Part shown: piece after piece, positions 33,339-42,607 of the stretch
How the letters are laid out: each line of letters starts with the position of its first letter
How positions within the stretch are numbered: the stretch's first letter is position 1
Assembly: GCF_000955955.1 (NCBI RefSeq)
Contig: NZ_JYJG01000003.1
Location: 62,001 to 126,000, forward strand
From: Lentzea aerocolonigenes
Lineage (GTDB): Bacteria; Actinomycetota; Actinomycetes; Mycobacteriales; Pseudonocardiaceae
Direction of reading: 5' to 3'
Length of the DNA: 64,000 bases
Made by a program: the position numbers and the translations under genes
The notes under the pieces: generated by a model
The model's database searches: none
What the model was told of the DNA's origin: nothing
What the model saw: the letters and a program-made list of their open reading frames with translations, nothing else

Positions 33339-35864
33339 GTGACATCTCCACTGCTCGGCCGGGACGCGGAACTCGCGGCTCTCGGACGTTTGCTGGACGA
33401 CGCAGTACAAGGGACGGCCTCGTGCGTGGTCGTCACCGGAGGCTTCGGCATCGGCAAGTCCGCGCTGCTGGACGCCTTCACGGCCGAGGCCAGAGGGCGC
33501 GGGTTCACCGTGCGCATGGCCAAGAGCGCCCGGCTGGAGAGCCACTTGCCGGGTGCCGTGGTACGCCAGCTCGCTCCGTGCCTCGCCAACGAACATGACC
33601 TCGAAGAGCTGTACGCGCGCGCTGCGAACTCCGCGCGCAAGGCACCGATCCTCATGGTCATCGACGACGTCCACGTCGCCGACACGTTCTCCAAGCGCGC
33701 GCTCGCCTACCTGCGGCCACGGATGCAGGGCATGCCGGTCGTCATCGCTCTCGGTGCCTCCCAGGGCTACCTCTCCACGGACGAGGTGACGCTGCCCGAG
33801 ATCGCCGGCGCCCACCCGCACCGCATCGACCTCGAAGGCCTCGACGTCACCGCGATCGGACAGCTCACCGACAGGGATCCGCAACGCTGCCACGAGCTCA
33901 CCGGCGGCAATCCCTATCTGCTACAAGCCTTGCTACGCGAGGAAGGTGAGGGCTCTGCTTCGGTCGGCGAGATGATCGGCATGCGGCTGCGTGAGTACAC
34001 GGGCGCCGCCGAAGTCGCCCGCTCCGCCGCCGTGCTGAACGGTGACGCCGGCCTGGACCTGCTGTCCGCGCTGACCGGCTTCGACGCGTTGCCCGCCGTC
34101 GACACGCTCGTCCGCCTCGGCGTGCTCGCCGACACCGACCCGCTGACGTTCCGCCATCCGTTCGTGCGCAACAGCATCCTCGCCGACATGCCGATCGCCG
34201 TCCGGTCCGCCGCGCACGCCCGTGCCGCCTGGCTGCTGTTCGAGTCCGACGCCCCGGACGAACGCGTCGCCGAGCACGTGCTGAAGGCCAGGTCCGTCCG
34301 CCTGCCGTGGTCCGTCGACCTGCTGCGGGAAGTCGGCGGCGTCGAGCACCTCGAACGAGCGCTGGACGAACATCTGTCCGATGAGGACCGGCTGTCGATC
34401 GAGGTCGAGCTCGGCCACGCCGAACACCTCAAGGACAACAGGGAAGGCCGCGACCGGGTCCGGGACGCGCTGACCGCCTGCGAGGACCCGCATCTCGCCG
34501 CGAACGCCGCGCTGTCGTTGATCCAGAACATGTGCACGGGCTCCGACGCGCACTTCGCGGTGTCGCTGGCGATCATGGTGGTCGCGCGGCTGCTGCCAGA
34601 GGACCGCGACCTGGTCTGGAACCTCGTCTGCACCACGTACCTCCTCGCCGCCAACCGCGACGCCCGGATGGCCAACTGCGCGGGCAAGTACTACGACGAC
34701 CTCATCGGCGACATCCCGCAGGACCCGAACCTGCGGCGCGCGCGGCAGGCGTTGCTCGCGGTCGGCAACGCTCGCAGCGGTGATTCGTCGACCGAAGCCG
34801 TCGAGCACGCGCTGGAGGCACTCGACGGCGAGTGGGTCGACGTGTTCGGCGAGCCCTACCTGTTCACGTTCCTGGTGCCGGTGCTCGCCGACCATCCCGA
34901 GCACATCAACAAGTTCTGGCTCTCGCACAGCACCGCGCCGGTCTCGTACGACCCGCACCTGCGCCGGGGAATGCTGAGCATGGTCGCCCGCGCCGCCGCC
35001 TTCCACAACAGCGGTGATCTGGCGCGCGCGTACACGTTCCTGACGCCGACCTCGACGGGCAGCACGGACTGCCCCGCGGTCCTGCTGGCCATGGCCAAGC
35101 TCGCCGAGGTGTGCATCGAGATGGGGCAGTTCGACGAGGCGGCCCCGCTCGTCGTCGAGGACGGGAATCTGTTGCAGCACATCAACGTCGTCTACGCCCG
35201 CGGCCGGCTGAAGCTCGCGTCGTGCCATGCCGAAGGTGCGTTGGAGGACCTGCTGGAGGCCGGCCGACGGCTCGCCGAACGAGAGATGCCGAACCCCGCG
35301 CTGCTGGCGTGGCGGCACCACGCGGTGCGCGCGTATTTGGCGTTGGGCAACAAGGACGACGCGGCCCGGCTCGCGCACGAGGAGCTGGATCTCGCCAAGC
35401 GGTGGGGTTCCACGCGCGTTGTCGGGACCGCGCTGATGAGTGTCGGCATCAGCACCGACGACGTCGATGTCCTGGCCGAGGCGGAACAGCTGCTCGCCTC
35501 GTCACCGCACCGGCTGCTGCACGCCCAGTCGTTGTACTGGCTCGGGCATCACCTGCGCCGCAAGGGACGCACCGAGGCCGCCGCCCCGCACCTGCGCCGT
35601 GCGTTCGAACTGGCGCGCCGCCTCAGCGCCCACCCGCTGGCCAAGCTCGCGGGCGACGAGGTGCGCGACGAGGACGACCAGGTGCAGGGCCTGACCAAGC
35701 AGGAGAACCGGGTCGCGCGGATGGCGGCGCAGGGTCTGACGAACCGGCAGATCGCCGAGATGCTGCACCTGACCCGCCGCACGGTGGAGCTGCACCTGTC
35801 GAGCGCCTACCGCAAACTCGGCATCAACGGACGAGCTGAGCTCGTCGCCGCCTTGTGGTCCTGA
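33339..35864 (+). CDS. LAL-type LuxR family regulator with AAA ATPase domain
   Basis: An 841-residue large ATP-binding LuxR regulator. Walker A GGFGIGKSALL lies near 34-44 and Walker B ILMVIDDVHVAD near 105-116, in an N-terminal ATPase (about 1-300). A long helical TPR-like region follows. The C-terminal LuxR helix-turn-helix (LTKQENRVARMAAQGLTNRQ... IAEMLHLTRRTVELHLSSAYRKL) covers about 780-835. LAL proteins usually activate secondary metabolite or sugar genes on binding an inducer. GTG start. The converging MFS gene overlaps its last 41 nt. Possible targets are the PEP-binding/MFS pair or the ECF genes upstream. Confidence 0.88.
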   Translation: MTSPLLGRDAELAALGRLLDDAVQGTASCVVVTGGFGIGKSALLDAFTAEARGRGFTVRMAKSARLESHLPGAVVRQLAPCLANEHDLEELYARAANSARKAPILMVIDDVHVADTFSKRALAYLRPRMQGMPVVIALGASQGYLSTDEVTLPEIAGAHPHRIDLEGLDVTAIGQLTDRDPQRCHELTGGNPYLLQALLREEGEGSASVGEMIGMRLREYTGAAEVARSAAVLNGDAGLDLLSALTGFDALPAVDTLVRLGVLADTDPLTFRHPFVRNSILADMPIAVRSAAHARAAWLLFESDAPDERVAEHVLKARSVRLPWSVDLLREVGGVEHLERALDEHLSDEDRLSIEVELGHAEHLKDNREGRDRVRDALTACEDPHLAANAALSLIQNMCTGSDAHFAVSLAIMVVARLLPEDRDLVWNLVCTTYLLAANRDARMANCAGKYYDDLIGDIPQDPNLRRARQALLAVGNARSGDSSTEAVEHALEALDGEWVDVFGEPYLFTFLVPVLADHPEHINKFWLSHSTAPVSYDPHLRRGMLSMVARAAAFHNSGDLARAYTFLTPTSTGSTDCPAVLLAMAKLAEVCIEMGQFDEAAPLVVEDGNLLQHINVVYARGRLKLASCHAEGALEDLLEAGRRLAEREMPNPALLAWRHHAVRAYLALGNKDDAARLAHEELDLAKRWGSTRVVGTALMSVGISTDDVDVLAEAEQLLASSPHRLLHAQSLYWLGHHLRRKGRTEAAAPHLRRAFELARRLSAHPLAKLAGDEVRDEDDQVQGLTKQENRVARMAAQGLTNRQIAEMLHLTRRTVELHLSSAYRKLGINGRAELVAALWS

Positions 35865-37059
35865 CGGCGATCAACAGGCCCGCCAGCAACGCCATCAGGA
35901 TCACGGTGACGACCGACGACAGCACCAGGAACTCGTTGAGCTGCCCGCCGGCGAGGTAGGCGCCGAGTGCGACCGCCACGACCGCGCACACGGCACGGTC
36001 CATGATGGACTCCATCGAGAGAAGCGTTGCGCGGTAACGGGAGTCCGGGATCGCGTCGTTGAGGAGCTTCTTCTGGATGGGGAAGCTCATGCCCGCGGTA
36101 ACGGAGAACAGGCACAGCAACACGATCGTCAGGACCCCGCCGGACGGCACGATGAAGCCGATCGACAACGCCATCACGATCGTCAGCAGGAACACCGACT
36201 TCGCTGGGCCGATCTTCTTCGACAGCCAGTGCGGTCTTGCCGCGGCGATCGCCTCGAAGATCGTCATCGCGGCGAGCACCGAGCCGTACCAGTTGACCGA
36301 GACGTGCTTCGACTCGAGCACCGGCTGGAACAGGTTCACCTGCAGGATCCGCACCAGCGTGAACATCGCGATGCCCTGGACCATGAGCAGGAGCAGCCAG
36401 CGCGAGGCCTTGAGCGAGCTGAACGCCCCGCCGACGCCCGCGAGCAGCTTGGACGTCTTGCCTTCCGGCCTCGTCCAGCCAGGAATCGGCGGGAGCTTCA
36501 ACGCGAGAACCACGGCGATCGCGGCGTTGATCGCCGTGAGCCAGTACGGCGACGGCATGTTCCACTGCATCAGCAGCCCGATCACCGGCCAGTACACGAT
36601 CTTGCCGACCAGGCTGTACGACCGTCCGACGCCCTCGACCTTGAGGTAGAGGTGCCCGGCGTCGTGGGCGTTGAGGTACTCGTACAGGTACGCGCTCTGG
36701 GCACCCGAGATCAACGACCTGGCGAGCGCGATCAGCAGGAAGTGGATCAGGAACCCGGTGTAGTTGCCCGCGAACACCGGCACCAGGTTCGCGCCGACCA
36801 GCACGCTCGCGCCGAGCCACAACGACGTGCGGTAGTCGAAGCGGTCCGCGACCATGCCGGTCGGGATCTCCATGAGGCAGAACGCGACGTAGTAGATCGA
36901 CTGGATGCCGAAGATCTCGGCGTCGCTCATCCCGAGCTGTTTCTGGTACTCGTAGAAGATCGGGATCCACAGCAGCAGCCCGAAGAAGAACTGGAAGCCG
37001 TACGTCAGGCGGACGGCACGCGCCACATCCGGAGTCGCCGGTACGCGAAGTCCCAGCAT
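35824..37059 (-). CDS. MFS transporter paired with a PEP/pyruvate-binding protein
   Basis: A 411-residue major facilitator protein with about 12 spans. It includes the loop 2-3 signature MEIPTGMVADRFDYRTSL (G-x3-D-R-x-G-like), GAQSAYLYEYL in span 5 region, and QKKLLNDAIPDSRYRATLLS between spans 10 and 11. The ATG shares one base with the stop of the upstream gene (TGATG), so translation is coupled. The last 41 nt overlap the LAL gene on the opposite strand. It probably exports the product of, or a compound modified by, the PEP-binding enzyme. Confidence 0.85.
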   Translation of the reverse strand: MLGLRVPATPDVARAVRLTYGFQFFFGLLLWIPIFYEYQKQLGMSDAEIFGIQSIYYVAFCLMEIPTGMVADRFDYRTSLWLGASVLVGANLVPVFAGNYTGFLIHFLLIALARSLISGAQSAYLYEYLNAHDAGHLYLKVEGVGRSYSLVGKIVYWPVIGLLMQWNMPSPYWLTAINAAIAVVLALKLPPIPGWTRPEGKTSKLLAGVGGAFSSLKASRWLLLLMVQGIAMFTLVRILQVNLFQPVLESKHVSVNWYGSVLAAMTIFEAIAAARPHWLSKKIGPAKSVFLLTIVMALSIGFIVPSGGVLTIVLLCLFSVTAGMSFPIQKKLLNDAIPDSRYRATLLSMESIMDRAVCAVVAVALGAYLAGGQLNEFLVLSSVVTVILMALLAGLLIAVRTTRRRRAQLVR

Positions 37060-39020
37060 CAGATCGAGTACGGCCGCAGCTGCAGGACGTACAGGATGTC
37101 GTCGGTGGCGAGCCATTCGATGTCGACCGGCGAGTCGAACGTGTAGTCCGGCGAGAAGTGCGACTGCAGCAACCGTCCGACGATCGCGAGCCGCTGCAGC
37201 TGCGCCTGTGTCCTGGGACCGAGGTCTTCCTTCGCGTCACCGAGGGAGACCGTGCGACCGCCACCCTCCACAGTGGAGTAGAGGTACTGCATCGGCAGCT
37301 TCGAGCCCTCGACGACGTCGGTGACGTTCGGCGAGACGTTGATGTAGACGTTGCGGAAGTCGTTGCGGTTCATGGGGTTCGTGGTGACCATGACGCCGCC
37401 GAAGTCCGCCTTGACCTGCTCCTGGATCACGACGCCCATGAAGCAGTCGTCGAGCGAGATGCCTGCCTGCTGCCTGAGCCGGACGCTTCGCGCGGACACG
37501 AGCGAGGCCCACACCTCCTTGACCGACTCCACGATCTTCTCGGCGCTCGTGACGTGGTTGTACGACTCGTAGATGCCCGCAGCGGAGAACCCGGCGAGGT
37601 CCTCCGCGTTCGACGAGCTGCGCACCACGAACGTCCTGACCCCGGCCAGGTTCTCGACCAGCGCACTGTCCAGTTCGGACAGCAGGTAGTCCGGCACGCG
37701 GGTCTTGCGGATCAGCCGCTGCAGCTCGACGCACAACGGCTCGATCTCGCGGGCGTTGAGCTCCAGCGCCATCTTCAGCTTGCCGATGGCCTGCTGGATC
37801 TTCGGCGACGACTCCAGGAAGCCCTGGTGCATCGAGAACGGCAGCGCGACGCCGCGAGGCACCCGGACCCGTTCCGCGAGCAGCTGCTGGGCGGCGGCGA
37901 GCACGTCGCCGTCGCTGTCGAGCAGCTTCGCCAGGTACGGCATGAGGTTGTCCCGCGGCGGGCGCGGCACCGAGAAGAAACCGAGCAGCCGGCGCGGTGA
38001 CTCGGTGGCGAGCACGTGGTGCAGCTCGCCGAGGTTCGCGGCCTTGGTGCCGTAGCGGTGGCTGTCGTTGTAGCGGATCTTGGCGAGGTTGAGGATCGGG
38101 TTGTAGGTGTCCTCGGGCTCCTCGAGCGTGATGCGCTGGGCGTACCAGGCGGGGCGCTGGCCGAGGTCCTGCGGCTCGTCGATCAGCCGCAACCCGACGG
38201 TCGCGCTCTTCGGCGACACCTCGTACTCGACCCACTGGCCGTCGAGGTTCTCCCGGTCGATCAGGTCGAACGCGCCGAGCTGGATGGCGTTCGGGATGGA
38301 CCAGCCGGTCGCCAGGACGTTCGTGTGCGACAGGGGAGTGGTGTGGCTCGCGTTGATGATGCCGGCGAGCCGCGGAATGTCGTCCGGAACGCGGTGCATC
38401 ACCACGATGTCGAACCACTCCAGCGAGTTCTCCCGGTACTCCTGCTCGGTGCGGAATGCGCGCAACCGGCCCTTCGTCGTACCCGGATTCAACGCCACGA
38501 ACTCCGCCGTGGAGAACAATTCGTGCGCCAGGATCCGTGGCAGCCTTTCCACGGGAAGCTCCGCCACCTCCTGTTCCTGGAGGTGGTTGGCGGGCTTGAA
38601 GAACAGGGGCGTCGAGGCGTCGACGTTGCGGCGCACCTCGGAGTAGAAGAACTCGATCATGTCCGCCGACATGGTGTCGACCTCGACCGTCTCCAGTGAG
38701 AACATGCGCTTGTCCTCGCGCTTGTGCAGCGACAGGATGCCGAGGAAGAACCGCCGGTCAGAGGCGTGGTAGAAGCTCTGGTTGAACTCGTCGATGCGCG
38801 CCCGCATCTCCTGCTCGGCCATGCCCAGGATCTCCTGGCCGATGTAGATCGCGTGGAACTCGTGGCGCGCGTTGTTCAGGAAGTGGATCGTCTCGTTCTG
38901 GCGGTCGAGGACCACTTTGACGAAGGAATAACCACCCAGACTGCCGGATAGCTGGTTGAAAGCCGACATAGTCAGCTGCTCCCCGACCAACCCCGCCACG
39001 TCGGCCTCCTGGACAGCCAC
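37059..39020 (-). CDS. PEP/pyruvate-binding protein with N-terminal swivelling His domain
   Basis: A 653-residue protein of the PEP synthase/PPDK family. An N-terminal domain of unknown type (1-150) is followed by a phosphohistidine swivel domain with ASHTTPLSHTNVLATG (His about residue 231). An ATP-grasp nucleotide-binding domain comes last: VRSSSNAEDLAGFSAAGIYESY, VVIQEQVKADFGGVMVTTNP, VDIEWLATDDILYVLQLRPY. PEP synthase and rifampin phosphotransferase have the ATP-grasp first, so the order is reversed, and no C-terminal PEP-binding barrel is present. It probably phosphorylates something with ATP, but the substrate is unknown. GTG start has GAGAGGAGCAGG upstream. Confidence 0.77.
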   Translation of the reverse strand: MAVQEADVAGLVGEQLTMSAFNQLSGSLGGYSFVKVVLDRQNETIHFLNNARHEFHAIYIGQEILGMAEQEMRARIDEFNQSFYHASDRRFFLGILSLHKREDKRMFSLETVEVDTMSADMIEFFYSEVRRNVDASTPLFFKPANHLQEQEVAELPVERLPRILAHELFSTAEFVALNPGTTKGRLRAFRTEQEYRENSLEWFDIVVMHRVPDDIPRLAGIINASHTTPLSHTNVLATGWSIPNAIQLGAFDLIDRENLDGQWVEYEVSPKSATVGLRLIDEPQDLGQRPAWYAQRITLEEPEDTYNPILNLAKIRYNDSHRYGTKAANLGELHHVLATESPRRLLGFFSVPRPPRDNLMPYLAKLLDSDGDVLAAAQQLLAERVRVPRGVALPFSMHQGFLESSPKIQQAIGKLKMALELNAREIEPLCVELQRLIRKTRVPDYLLSELDSALVENLAGVRTFVVRSSSNAEDLAGFSAAGIYESYNHVTSAEKIVESVKEVWASLVSARSVRLRQQAGISLDDCFMGVVIQEQVKADFGGVMVTTNPMNRNDFRNVYINVSPNVTDVVEGSKLPMQYLYSTVEGGGRTVSLGDAKEDLGPRTQAQLQRLAIVGRLLQSHFSPDYTFDSPVDIEWLATDDILYVLQLRPYSI

Positions 39021-39143
39021 ACCTGCTCCTCTCGCGCGTCATTGCAACGAGCAAGTGTGACACCCGGGAGATAGGCGTTATTCCTGTTGAAATCTCAATT
39101 GGACGGGAGCCGATTCACTTTCCCTCAAACTTTCGTCAACAGG

Positions 39144-39198
39144 AGACCGGCGTCACCATCCGTTGGGTGAAGAATCCAACTGAATGGGACGCCGGTCC
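39144..39198 (-). terminator. stem-loop between eda and the PEP-binding gene
   Basis: 10-bp perfect arms GACCGGCGTC (39144-39153) and complement (39189-39198) with a 35-nt loop that can pair internally. No T-run. It lies just after the eda stop and may end or attenuate the edd-eda transcript. Confidence 0.45.
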
Positions 39199-39234
39199 CG
39201 TGATGTGAGCCGAAATTCCGGTTGGTGACCTGGG

Positions 39235-39873
39235 TTACCCGAGCTGGCCCTGCTTGAGCTCGACAGCCTCGCGGGCGAGGGTCTCGATGCGGTCCCAGTC
39301 GCCGGCCTTGAGCGCATCCTTCGGAGCCAGCCACGAGCCGCCGACGCAGCCGACGTTCGGCAGTGCGAGGTAGTTCGGCGCGGTCTGCGGGGTGATGCCG
39401 CCGGTCGGGCAGAACCTGATGTGCGGGATCGGCCCGCCGATCGACTTCAGGTAGTCGACGCCGCCCGCCGCCTCGGCCGGGAAGAACTTGAGCGCGCTGA
39501 GCCCGCGCTCGGCCAGCCGCATCACCTCGGACACGGTCGCCGCGCCCGGCAGGTACGGCAGCCCGGTCGCGTCTGCGGCGTCGAGCACCCGATCGGTCGT
39601 GCCGGGCGTGACGAGGAACGCCGCCCCGGCCTTCGCGGCCTGCTCGGCGTGCTCCGGCGCCGTCACGGTGCCCGCGCCGATCACGATCTCCGGCACCTCG
39701 CGCGCGACGTTCTCGATCGCGGCGAGCGCGGCCGGGGTGCGCAGCGTCAGCTCGATGACGCGGATGCCCCCGCGCAGCAGCGCCTGGGCGAGCGGCACCG
39801 CGTGGTCGGCGTCGTCGACCACGACGACGGGGATGACGGGCGACAGCTCCAGCAGGTCGGCTCCGGTGGTCAC
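39235..39873 (-). CDS. eda: KDPG (2-keto-3-deoxy-6-phosphogluconate) aldolase
   Basis: A 212-residue class I aldolase that splits KDPG into pyruvate and glyceraldehyde 3-phosphate, the second Entner-Doudoroff step. The TIM-barrel signature includes VIELTLRTPAAL (active-site Glu), GAGTV, FLVTPG, ALKFFPAEA (Schiff-base Lys) and FCPTGGI. GTG 39873 has AAGGAG 7 nt upstream. It lies downstream of edd on the same strand, separated by 270 nt that hold a composite repeat element. The AT box ends 35 nt before the start. Confidence 0.92.
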   Translation of the reverse strand: MTTGADLLELSPVIPVVVVDDADHAVPLAQALLRGGIRVIELTLRTPAALAAIENVAREVPEIVIGAGTVTAPEHAEQAAKAGAAFLVTPGTTDRVLDAADATGLPYLPGAATVSEVMRLAERGLSALKFFPAEAAGGVDYLKSIGGPIPHIRFCPTGGITPQTAPNYLALPNVGCVGGSWLAPKDALKAGDWDRIETLAREAVELKQGQLG

Positions 39874-39907
39874 GGGCGCTCTCCTTGCCAATCTTTGTGA
39901 TCGAAAA

Positions 39908-40140
39908 CCGATATATCGGATACTGCCACACCCCCTCCGTCCCCCACCCGGATGCAAAAAACGTTTGCGGACGAAGTCAAAAGACTCATTGCAAAGGTGG
40001 CCGGGAGGGCTGCGGGCGGTTGGTGGCGGGCGGGCTGGCCGGGCGTCGCCGCGCCCTTTGCAACGAGTCTTTTGACGGCGTCGTCCAAAGAGTCATTGCT
40101 AAGGCGCAGGTCGGCGGTGGTCGGTGCGGCAATATATTAG
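39908..40140. repeat. composite repeat element in the edd-eda gap
   Basis: From left: AT box 9, CCGATATATCGGATAC (39908-39923). Palindrome copy C (39952-39997), whose left half matches copy A and right half copy B. A GC-rich spacer. Palindrome copy D (40051-40109) with the core GCAACGAGTCTTTTGACGGC. AT box 10, GCAATATATTAG (40129-40140), in opposite orientation. A 22-bp inverted repeat links copy C (39976-39997) and copy D (40055-40076) with one mismatch. The ends being inverted AT boxes suggests a mobile or folded unit. No protein is encoded with confidence. Confidence 0.75.
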
Positions 40141-40143
40141 TGG

Positions 40144-42000
40144 CTAGAGGTGGGTGACAGGGGCGAAGTGGTCGGCGGTGATCGGGCCGAACACGGTGGC
40201 GCCGCGGTCAGCGGGACCGACCGAGCGGCGGAGGGCGGCGAACAGCTCGCGGCCCGTGCCGACCCATTCGCGACCGGTCGGCGGGAAGTCGACGAGCGGG
40301 CGGGAGGCGAGCTCCTCGGCCGAGACGCGGACTTCCAACGTGCCGGCGGTGGCGTCGAGCCGGACGACGTCGCCGTCGCGGACCCGGCCCAGTGGACCGC
40401 CGACGGCGGCCTCCGGGGTCAGCTGGATCGCGGCCGGGATCTTGCCCGAAGCGCCGGACATGCGGCCGTCGGTGACGAGAGCGACCTTGTAGCCGCGGTC
40501 CATCAGGACGCCCAGCGGAGGTGTCAGCTTGTGGAGCTCGGGCATGCCGTTGGCCTGGGGACCCTGCTGGCGGACGACGACGACCACGTCGCGGTCGAGC
40601 TCGCCCGCCTTGAAGGCCTCCTGGAACGCCTCCTGCGTGGTGAAGACGCGGGCCGGGGCCTCGACGACGTGGTTCTCGGAAGCCACCGCCGAGACCTTGA
40701 TGACCGAGCGGCCCAGGTTGCCGGAGAGCATGCGCAGGCCACCGTCGGAGGCGAACGGCTCGGTAACAGGCCGCAGCACGTCGAGGTCCAGCGAGCGGCC
40801 GGGGCCGTCGACCCAGACCAGCGAGCCGTCGAGCAGCATCGGTTCCTGGCGGTAGCGGTCGAGGCCGTGACCGACGACGGTGTTGACGTCGGCGTGCAGC
40901 AACCCGGCGTCCAGAAGCGTGCCGACGACGAACTGGACACCGCCCGCGGCCTGGAAGTGGTTGATGTCGGCGCTGCCGTTCGGGTAGACCCGCGCGATCA
41001 ACGGCACCACGGCGGACAGGTCGTTGAGGTCGTCCCAGCTCAGCTCGATGCCCGCGGCGGCGGCGATGGCGACCAGGTGCATCGTGTGGTTCGTCGAACC
41101 ACCGGTGGCCAGCAACGCGACCACACCGTTGACCACGGCCTTCTCGTCGACGATGTGCGCGATCGGCGTGTAGCCCTCACCGCGGGCCATCTCGACGGCG
41201 CGACGGCCGGCGTACTCGGTCAGCGCACGACGCAGACCGGTACCGGGAGGCACGAAGGACGCGCCCGGCAGGTGCAGGCCCATGACCTCGACGACCATCT
41301 GGTTCGAGTTCGCGGTGCCGTAGAACGTGCAGGTGCCGGGGGAGTGGTACGAGGCGGCCTCGGCCTCCAGGAGGTCCTCGCGCGAGGCCTTGCCCTCGGC
41401 GTAGAGCTGCCGGACGCGGGCCTTCTCCTTGTTCGACAGGCCGGACGCCATCGGGCCCGCGGGCACCAGGATCGACGGCAGGTGGCCGAACGACAGAGCG
41501 CCGATCAGCAGCCCGGGCACGATCTTGTCGCAGACGCCCAGCAGCACGGCGGCGTCGAACATCTCGTGCGACAGGGCCACACCGGTGGACATCGCGATGA
41601 CGTCGCGGCTGAACAGCGACAGCTCCATGCCGTCACGGCCCTGGGTGATGCCGTCGCACATCGCGGGCACACCGCCCGCGAACTGGGACACGCCGCCCAC
41701 CTCGCGCACGGCGTCCTTGATCCAGGCCGGGTACTCCTGGAACGGCTGGTGGGCCGACAGCATGTCGTTGTAGGACGAGACGATCGCGACGTTGGACTTC
41801 CGCAAAGCACGCAGAGCGGCCTTGTCGCCGCCGGTGATCCCGGCGAAGCCGTGCGCCAGGTTGCTGCACGCGAAGCCGGACCGGGACGTGCCGTCCTGCG
41901 CGGCGGCCGCCACTCGTTCGAGGTACACACGCCGGGTGTCCGCGCTTCGGGCGGCGATCCTGCGTGTCACCTCTGTCAGAACGGGATGCAGTTCGGTCAT
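40144..42000 (-). CDS. edd: phosphogluconate dehydratase
   Basis: A 618-residue [4Fe-4S] dehydratase converting 6-phosphogluconate to KDPG, the first Entner-Doudoroff step. Family segments are [37 protein letters not shown] (cluster Cys), [11 protein letters not shown] and [15 protein letters not shown]. The length and the adjoining eda favour Edd over the related dihydroxy-acid dehydratase IlvD. ATG 42000 has GGAG 7 nt upstream; an in-frame start at 42087 would add 29 unconserved residues. A TTGTGT/TACTGT promoter lies near 42088-42113. The stop codon follows AT box 10. Confidence 0.93.
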   Translation of the reverse strand: MTELHPVLTEVTRRIAARSADTRRVYLERVAAAAQDGTSRSGFACSNLAHGFAGITGGDKAALRALRKSNVAIVSSYNDMLSAHQPFQEYPAWIKDAVREVGGVSQFAGGVPAMCDGITQGRDGMELSLFSRDVIAMSTGVALSHEMFDAAVLLGVCDKIVPGLLIGALSFGHLPSILVPAGPMASGLSNKEKARVRQLYAEGKASREDLLEAEAASYHSPGTCTFYGTANSNQMVVEVMGLHLPGASFVPPGTGLRRALTEYAGRRAVEMARGEGYTPIAHIVDEKAVVNGVVALLATGGSTNHTMHLVAIAAAAGIELSWDDLNDLSAVVPLIARVYPNGSADINHFQAAGGVQFVVGTLLDAGLLHADVNTVVGHGLDRYRQEPMLLDGSLVWVDGPGRSLDLDVLRPVTEPFASDGGLRMLSGNLGRSVIKVSAVASENHVVEAPARVFTTQEAFQEAFKAGELDRDVVVVVRQQGPQANGMPELHKLTPPLGVLMDRGYKVALVTDGRMSGASGKIPAAIQLTPEAAVGGPLGRVRDGDVVRLDATAGTLEVRVSAEELASRPLVDFPPTGREWVGTGRELFAALRRSVGPADRGATVFGPITADHFAPVTHL

Positions 42001-42087
42001 GGGGGTCTCCGGGTCATCACGGGCCGTGGTGGGGCCCTTACGAGACGACAACGGTGGCGTCCCACGGACGGGCGTGACGCCACACAC

Positions 42088-42113
42088 AGTAAGTCATGGC
42101 TGGTCGTAGACAC
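42088..42113 (-). promoter_or_regulatory. candidate edd promoter
   Basis: On the - strand TTGTGT, 14-18 nt spacer, TACTGT. Transcription would start near 42080 with a leader of about 80 nt. The leader holds an inverted repeat (TGGCGTC/GACGCCA near 42050-42077). Confidence 0.4.
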
Positions 42114-42228
42114 AAAAACGATTCAGTAGGCGAGACGGGTTCAGTTTTGAATCTTGGCGTGTGGTGCTTGTCACATGGCTTGAGATTGGGCAGAGTGCGG
42201 GGCACGACCTTGGAACGGAGGTGTCCCC

Positions 42229-42522
42229 ATGACGTCCACGGAGATCGTCGAACTGCGCCGGGTCATCGGCCAGATGCGGCACTGCGTCAGCTCGTTGCGC
42301 GCCAAGTACGGCGACGTGGCGGCCGTGCAACGCCTTGCCAACGACGTAGAACGCATGGACATCGACGCCACCGAACTCGTCGATCTCGGCTCCACCCCGA
42401 GGCAGCGGGAAGCGCCTCAAGTGGAACGCGAGGTCGTGGTCGTGCCCGACACGCCCTACGACGAGTCGCTGTGGAAGGACGCAGACGACGAAGGACTCGG
42501 TGGCTACCGCAACCGATCCTGA
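42229..42522 (+). CDS. small hypothetical protein
   Basis: A 97-residue soluble protein. The N-terminal ~55 residues are likely helical (EIVELRRVIGQMRHCVSSLRAKYGDVAAVQRLANDVERM); the C-terminus is acidic and disordered (LWKDADDEGLGGYRNRS). It has a very good start: ATG 42229 with GGAGG 7 nt upstream. It is followed by a strong terminator, so it is expressed alone. No family recognised. Confidence 0.65.
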   Translation: MTSTEIVELRRVIGQMRHCVSSLRAKYGDVAAVQRLANDVERMDIDATELVDLGSTPRQREAPQVEREVVVVPDTPYDESLWKDADDEGLGGYRNRS

Positions 42523-42537
42523 GCCGACCTGATCCCA

Positions 42538-42562
42538 CGGCCCCCGCCTGACGCGGGGGCCG
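42538..42562 (+). terminator. hairpin terminator
   Basis: 10-bp perfect arms CGGCCCCCGC (42538-42547) and complement (42553-42562), loop CTGAC, followed by TTCGGCGTTTCC. It lies upstream of the sdh operon. Confidence 0.82.
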
Positions 42563-42607
42563 TTCGGCGTTTCCCCACAACGACGTGGACCCCCAGAAAG
42601 GTGAGTA

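Noticed and set aside
33133..33342. 69-codon frame between the anti-sigma and LAL genes
   Set aside because: No family features, weak ribosome site, and overlap with the LAL start.
39952..40140. Short frames starting MSLLT- or MTLWT-SSK- in the repeat palindromes
   Set aside because: The repeated peptide follows from the DNA repeat itself. No ribosome sites, and the copies exist on both strands.
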